Translations under genes and position numbers: made by a program | Assembly (NCBI GenBank): GCA_003024985.2 | Contig: PXIH01S0036009.1 | Length of the DNA stretch: 10,012 nt | Source of the DNA: Euperipatoides rowelli | Taxonomy: Eukaryota; Onychophora; Udeonychophora; Euonychophora; Peripatopsidae | Strand: one strand, 5' to 3' | Notes under the pieces: generated by a model | Database searches by the model: none | What the model was told of the DNA's origin: nothing | What the model saw: the letters and a program-made list of their open reading frames with translations, nothing else | Shown: piece after piece, positions 8,545 to 10,012 of the stretch | Layout of the letters: each line of letters starts with the position of its first letter | How positions within the stretch are numbered: the first letter of the stretch is position 1

Positions 8545-8800
8545 TGGTAATAAAAATAATAGGGTGACAATACGGTCAACAATAACAATAAGCTAGCAAT
8601 ATACAATACAGAAACTAAAACAGTAGGGTACTAATAATAATAATAATAATACAGGAACAATAACAATATGCTAACATTAACAATATGGTAGCAATAATAC
8701 AATAATCATAACAATATGGTAACAATATAATAATGATATGAATACAATAAAATAATATAACAATAATAGTACAGTAACAATAACAATACGGTAATACAAC
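8371..8800. repeat. AAC/AAT-rich minisatellite array
   Basis: The array is built from variations on ATGGTAACAATAAC and ACAATA, with CAGTAAC, AGGGTAAC and ATACCAATAAC versions. An exact 81-base duplication (8371-8451 and 8464-8544, period 93) sits at its left end, and a pure TAA run lies at 8634-8651. Because most words are three bases long and rich in TAA, the minus strand stays open and gives Leu/Tyr/Ile-rich frames (8351-8542 and 8615-8806) that are not genes. No transposon protein is seen. Confidence 0.85.
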
Positions 8801-9416
8801 AATCATCTCTGCGACATTAACATGTTTGTAGGCTAATAATAAATATTTTGTTAAAAAAAAAAATTTTTTTAAAAAATAAATTTTTTAAAAAGGGCACATT
8901 TTATATATAAAAATTAACTAATTTTTTATTGAATTTGCACTAAAAATATTTATCCATCAAATCAGGTAGCTCCTGATTTGGTACCACCCTCTGATCTTAA
9001 GTATGAAAATATGTGGTCTTCATTTATTACAAATGTATTTTATGTACTGTATGTACAGTGTTCATATACAGTAAGCACCAATTTATTTGTCCACTTGCAA
9101 ATCGTATTAAACCCAGACTGAAAGTATTAAATAATGTTAATAATCCATATCATTTGAAATAAGTGAACTTCAAAATTAGGTAAAAAAAAAAAAACTATTT
9201 AGGCCTACTCTTATACTTTGTAAGCAAGGTGTGAGTTTGTCTTACACCTCCAAAATAGGGAAAGCATATTTCCCTTCCAAGCAGTGTTTAAGTGAAATCA
9301 AGCCAGAAGATGGATGCCTGCAAAAGCACCATTTGTAGTTTAACATTATCTGATCCACATCTTGGGTTAAAAATTTAGACTATCCTTTATGTAAATTTAA
9401 ACAATAAATAATTAAA
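8801..9416. other. Intronic stretch next to the ubinuclein exon; no gene seen
   Basis: Begins with an A/T-only palindromic tract near 8850-8890 (A run, T run, A run, T run), followed by the hairpin at 8958-8980 and a TGTACTGTATGTACAGTG self-complementary word near 9043-9060. No coding segment is recognised. Confidence 0.5.
8958..8980. repeat. Hairpin with 9-bp perfect arms
   Basis: CAAATCAGG at 8958-8966 and CCTGATTTG at 8972-8980 are exact reverse complements around the loop TAGCT. It is the only mixed-base hairpin in the roughly 600 bases downstream of the exon donor. No function is implied by the sequence. Confidence 0.6.
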
Positions 9417-9422
9417 ACTTAC
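9417..9422 (-). promoter_or_regulatory. 5' splice donor of the ubinuclein exon
   Basis: On the minus strand the exon ends GAAGCG and the intron begins GTAAGT followed by more T, matching the eukaryotic donor consensus. The intron enters after a complete codon (phase 0) in the ubinuclein frame. Confidence 0.8.
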
Positions 9423-9545
9423 CGCTTCTGTATTATCTACAAATGAATCATTCTCATCATAGCCCAGCCCTAAATCCATAAAATCTTCAAGTTTGCCAAC
9501 TTTTTTCCGCTTCCCCTTTTTACTCCCCAGTCTTGGACCTGGGTT
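9423..9545 (-). CDS. UBN1: Ubinuclein internal exon (part of the Hpc2-related domain), partial gene
   Basis: Read on the minus strand this is a 123-base, 41-codon open segment between a good acceptor (pyrimidine tract then CAG) and a consensus donor (GCG then GTAAGT), keeping one frame at both ends. Residues 9-15 read KKGKRKK, a basic nuclear-localisation-like cluster. Residues 18-28 are KLEDFMDLGLG, and residues 28-41 are GYDENDSFVDNTEA. That last block matches the core of the Hpc2-related domain of animal ubinucleins (pattern GYDE-D-FIDN-EAYDE). In known family members this domain binds histone H3.3, and ubinuclein works in the nucleus with HIRA and CABIN1 in replication-independent H3.3 deposition. 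The rest of the domain, which usually continues YDELVP, should lie in the next exon, which I cannot find in the window. Vertebrates have UBN1 and UBN2 and many invertebrates one gene (yemanuclein in flies); this exon does not distinguish them. A processed pseudogene is unlikely because the splice sites are intact. Confidence 0.85.
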
Positions 9546-9575
9546 CTGAAAAGAAATAAAAAAAAAAAGAATTCT
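9546..9575 (-). promoter_or_regulatory. 3' splice acceptor and polypyrimidine tract of the ubinuclein exon
   Basis: On the minus strand a run of T with a few C and A leads to TTTTCAG immediately before the first codon, AAC. On the plus strand this is the purine-rich stretch from 9549. It is a textbook acceptor. A branch point cannot be fixed by eye. Confidence 0.8.
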
Positions 9576-10012
9576 ATAACAATTTTCTTAATTCAGAATA
9601 TACTTTTAAAAATATATGGATTTATTTCATTTATCATATCTCAAACATTTTTTTTTTAAGATTTAACCAATAAAAGATTGTCACATTTATTTACTGAATT
9701 TGATGTTTGTGTGTTTGTTGTTTATATTAGGACTACCGTATTTTTCAAAGTGAATACGGGGACTTTAATACATTGCTTTCTACTTTTTGAATGTGACATG
9801 CCATTTTGTTTCTACTTTATTAATGTGAAATGTAGCCAACATAGGACTACTGTTGTAACCTAAAAAATAATCATACTAACACTAATAAAGTTCTAAATTT
9901 AAATTAATCTAGGCTATTTAATTTTAATCCGGATGGAAATAATATAGCTAACGTGACCATTTATTTTTTTCCTCAAAACGGGACTTCTGATTTTGATTGT
10001 AGCCTATATTTT
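9576..10012. other. Upstream intron of the ubinuclein gene, partial
   Basis: AT-rich with no second exon recognised. Holds a small hairpin at 9736-9759 (CCGTATT and AATACGG) inside a TACCGTATTTTTC word that recurs in animal repeats, and near 9952-9982 a GTGACCATTTA...AAAACGGGAC string that resembles the end of an interspersed repeat. A 61-codon frame at 9678-9863 shows no coding signature. Confidence 0.5.

Larger units (their letters stand above)
1..9422 (-). other. Probable large intron of the ubinuclein gene, downstream of the exon
   Basis: After the donor at 9422 no further ubinuclein coding segment is recognised on the minus strand. I looked for the expected continuation (YDELVP, then a YGGFY-like block) and did not see it. 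The intron therefore probably runs past the left edge and is at least about 9.4 kb long, filled with transposon remnants and simple repeats. A very short or divergent exon could have been missed, so this span is an inference. Confidence 0.55.

Noticed and set aside
8371-8800. CRISPR-like array
   Set aside because: The repeats are adjacent low-complexity words without unique spacers of constant length, and no cas genes are present.
8351-8806. Two 63-codon minus-strand ORFs rich in Leu, Tyr and Ile that look like membrane proteins
   Set aside because: Both are translations of the AAC/AAT-rich tandem array; the apparent hydrophobic helices come from TTA, TAT, ATT and TTG codons of the repeat.
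9678-9863. 61-codon plus-strand ORF
   Set aside because: Intronic, cysteine/phenylalanine-rich chance frame opposite the host gene's strand, with no motif.

Overview
The window is AT-rich, gene-poor nuclear DNA from an animal. Three things suggest this: long A/T tracts and microsatellites; decayed animal-type transposons; and one short coding exon with canonical splice sites that encodes part of the Hpc2-related domain of a ubinuclein (UBN1/UBN2/yemanuclein). The recurring TAGGCCTA-like word and the CR1/Jockey-type retroelement fit an aquatic invertebrate or fish, but the sequence does not settle the species.

Layout: the only credible host coding sequence is a 41-codon exon at 9423-9545 on the minus strand. 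The rest appears to be the two flanking introns of that gene. The downstream intron fills 1-9422 unless a small exon was missed; the upstream intron fills 9546-10012. That intronic DNA holds layered transposon debris. 80-139 resembles a hAT terminal end. About 1700-2400 is a decayed Ty3/Gypsy integrase and pol tail on the plus strand, followed by a possible polypurine tract and LTR start. 3588-3761 is a probable pogo/Tigger-type transposase fragment on the minus strand. 5985-7424 is the reverse transcriptase and C-terminal part of a CR1/Jockey-superfamily non-LTR retrotransposon on the plus strand. All carry frameshifts, stops and altered catalytic residues, so none is active.

Between them lie simple and structured repeats: an (AAT)n microsatellite, two poly-C runs, a decayed 18-bp minisatellite, a tandem AAC/AAT-rich array containing an 81-bp exact duplication with a 93-bp period, a dispersed direct repeat about 477 bp apart, and several hairpin-forming inverted repeats. 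The most striking is a GC-rich perfect palindrome at 330-352 set in AT-rich DNA.

No functional new system is supported. The longer ATG-started open frames are microsatellite translations, chance frames, or pieces of the transposon remnants. The useful results are the ubinuclein exon and identification of transposon remnants that simple ORF calling would miss or mislabel.
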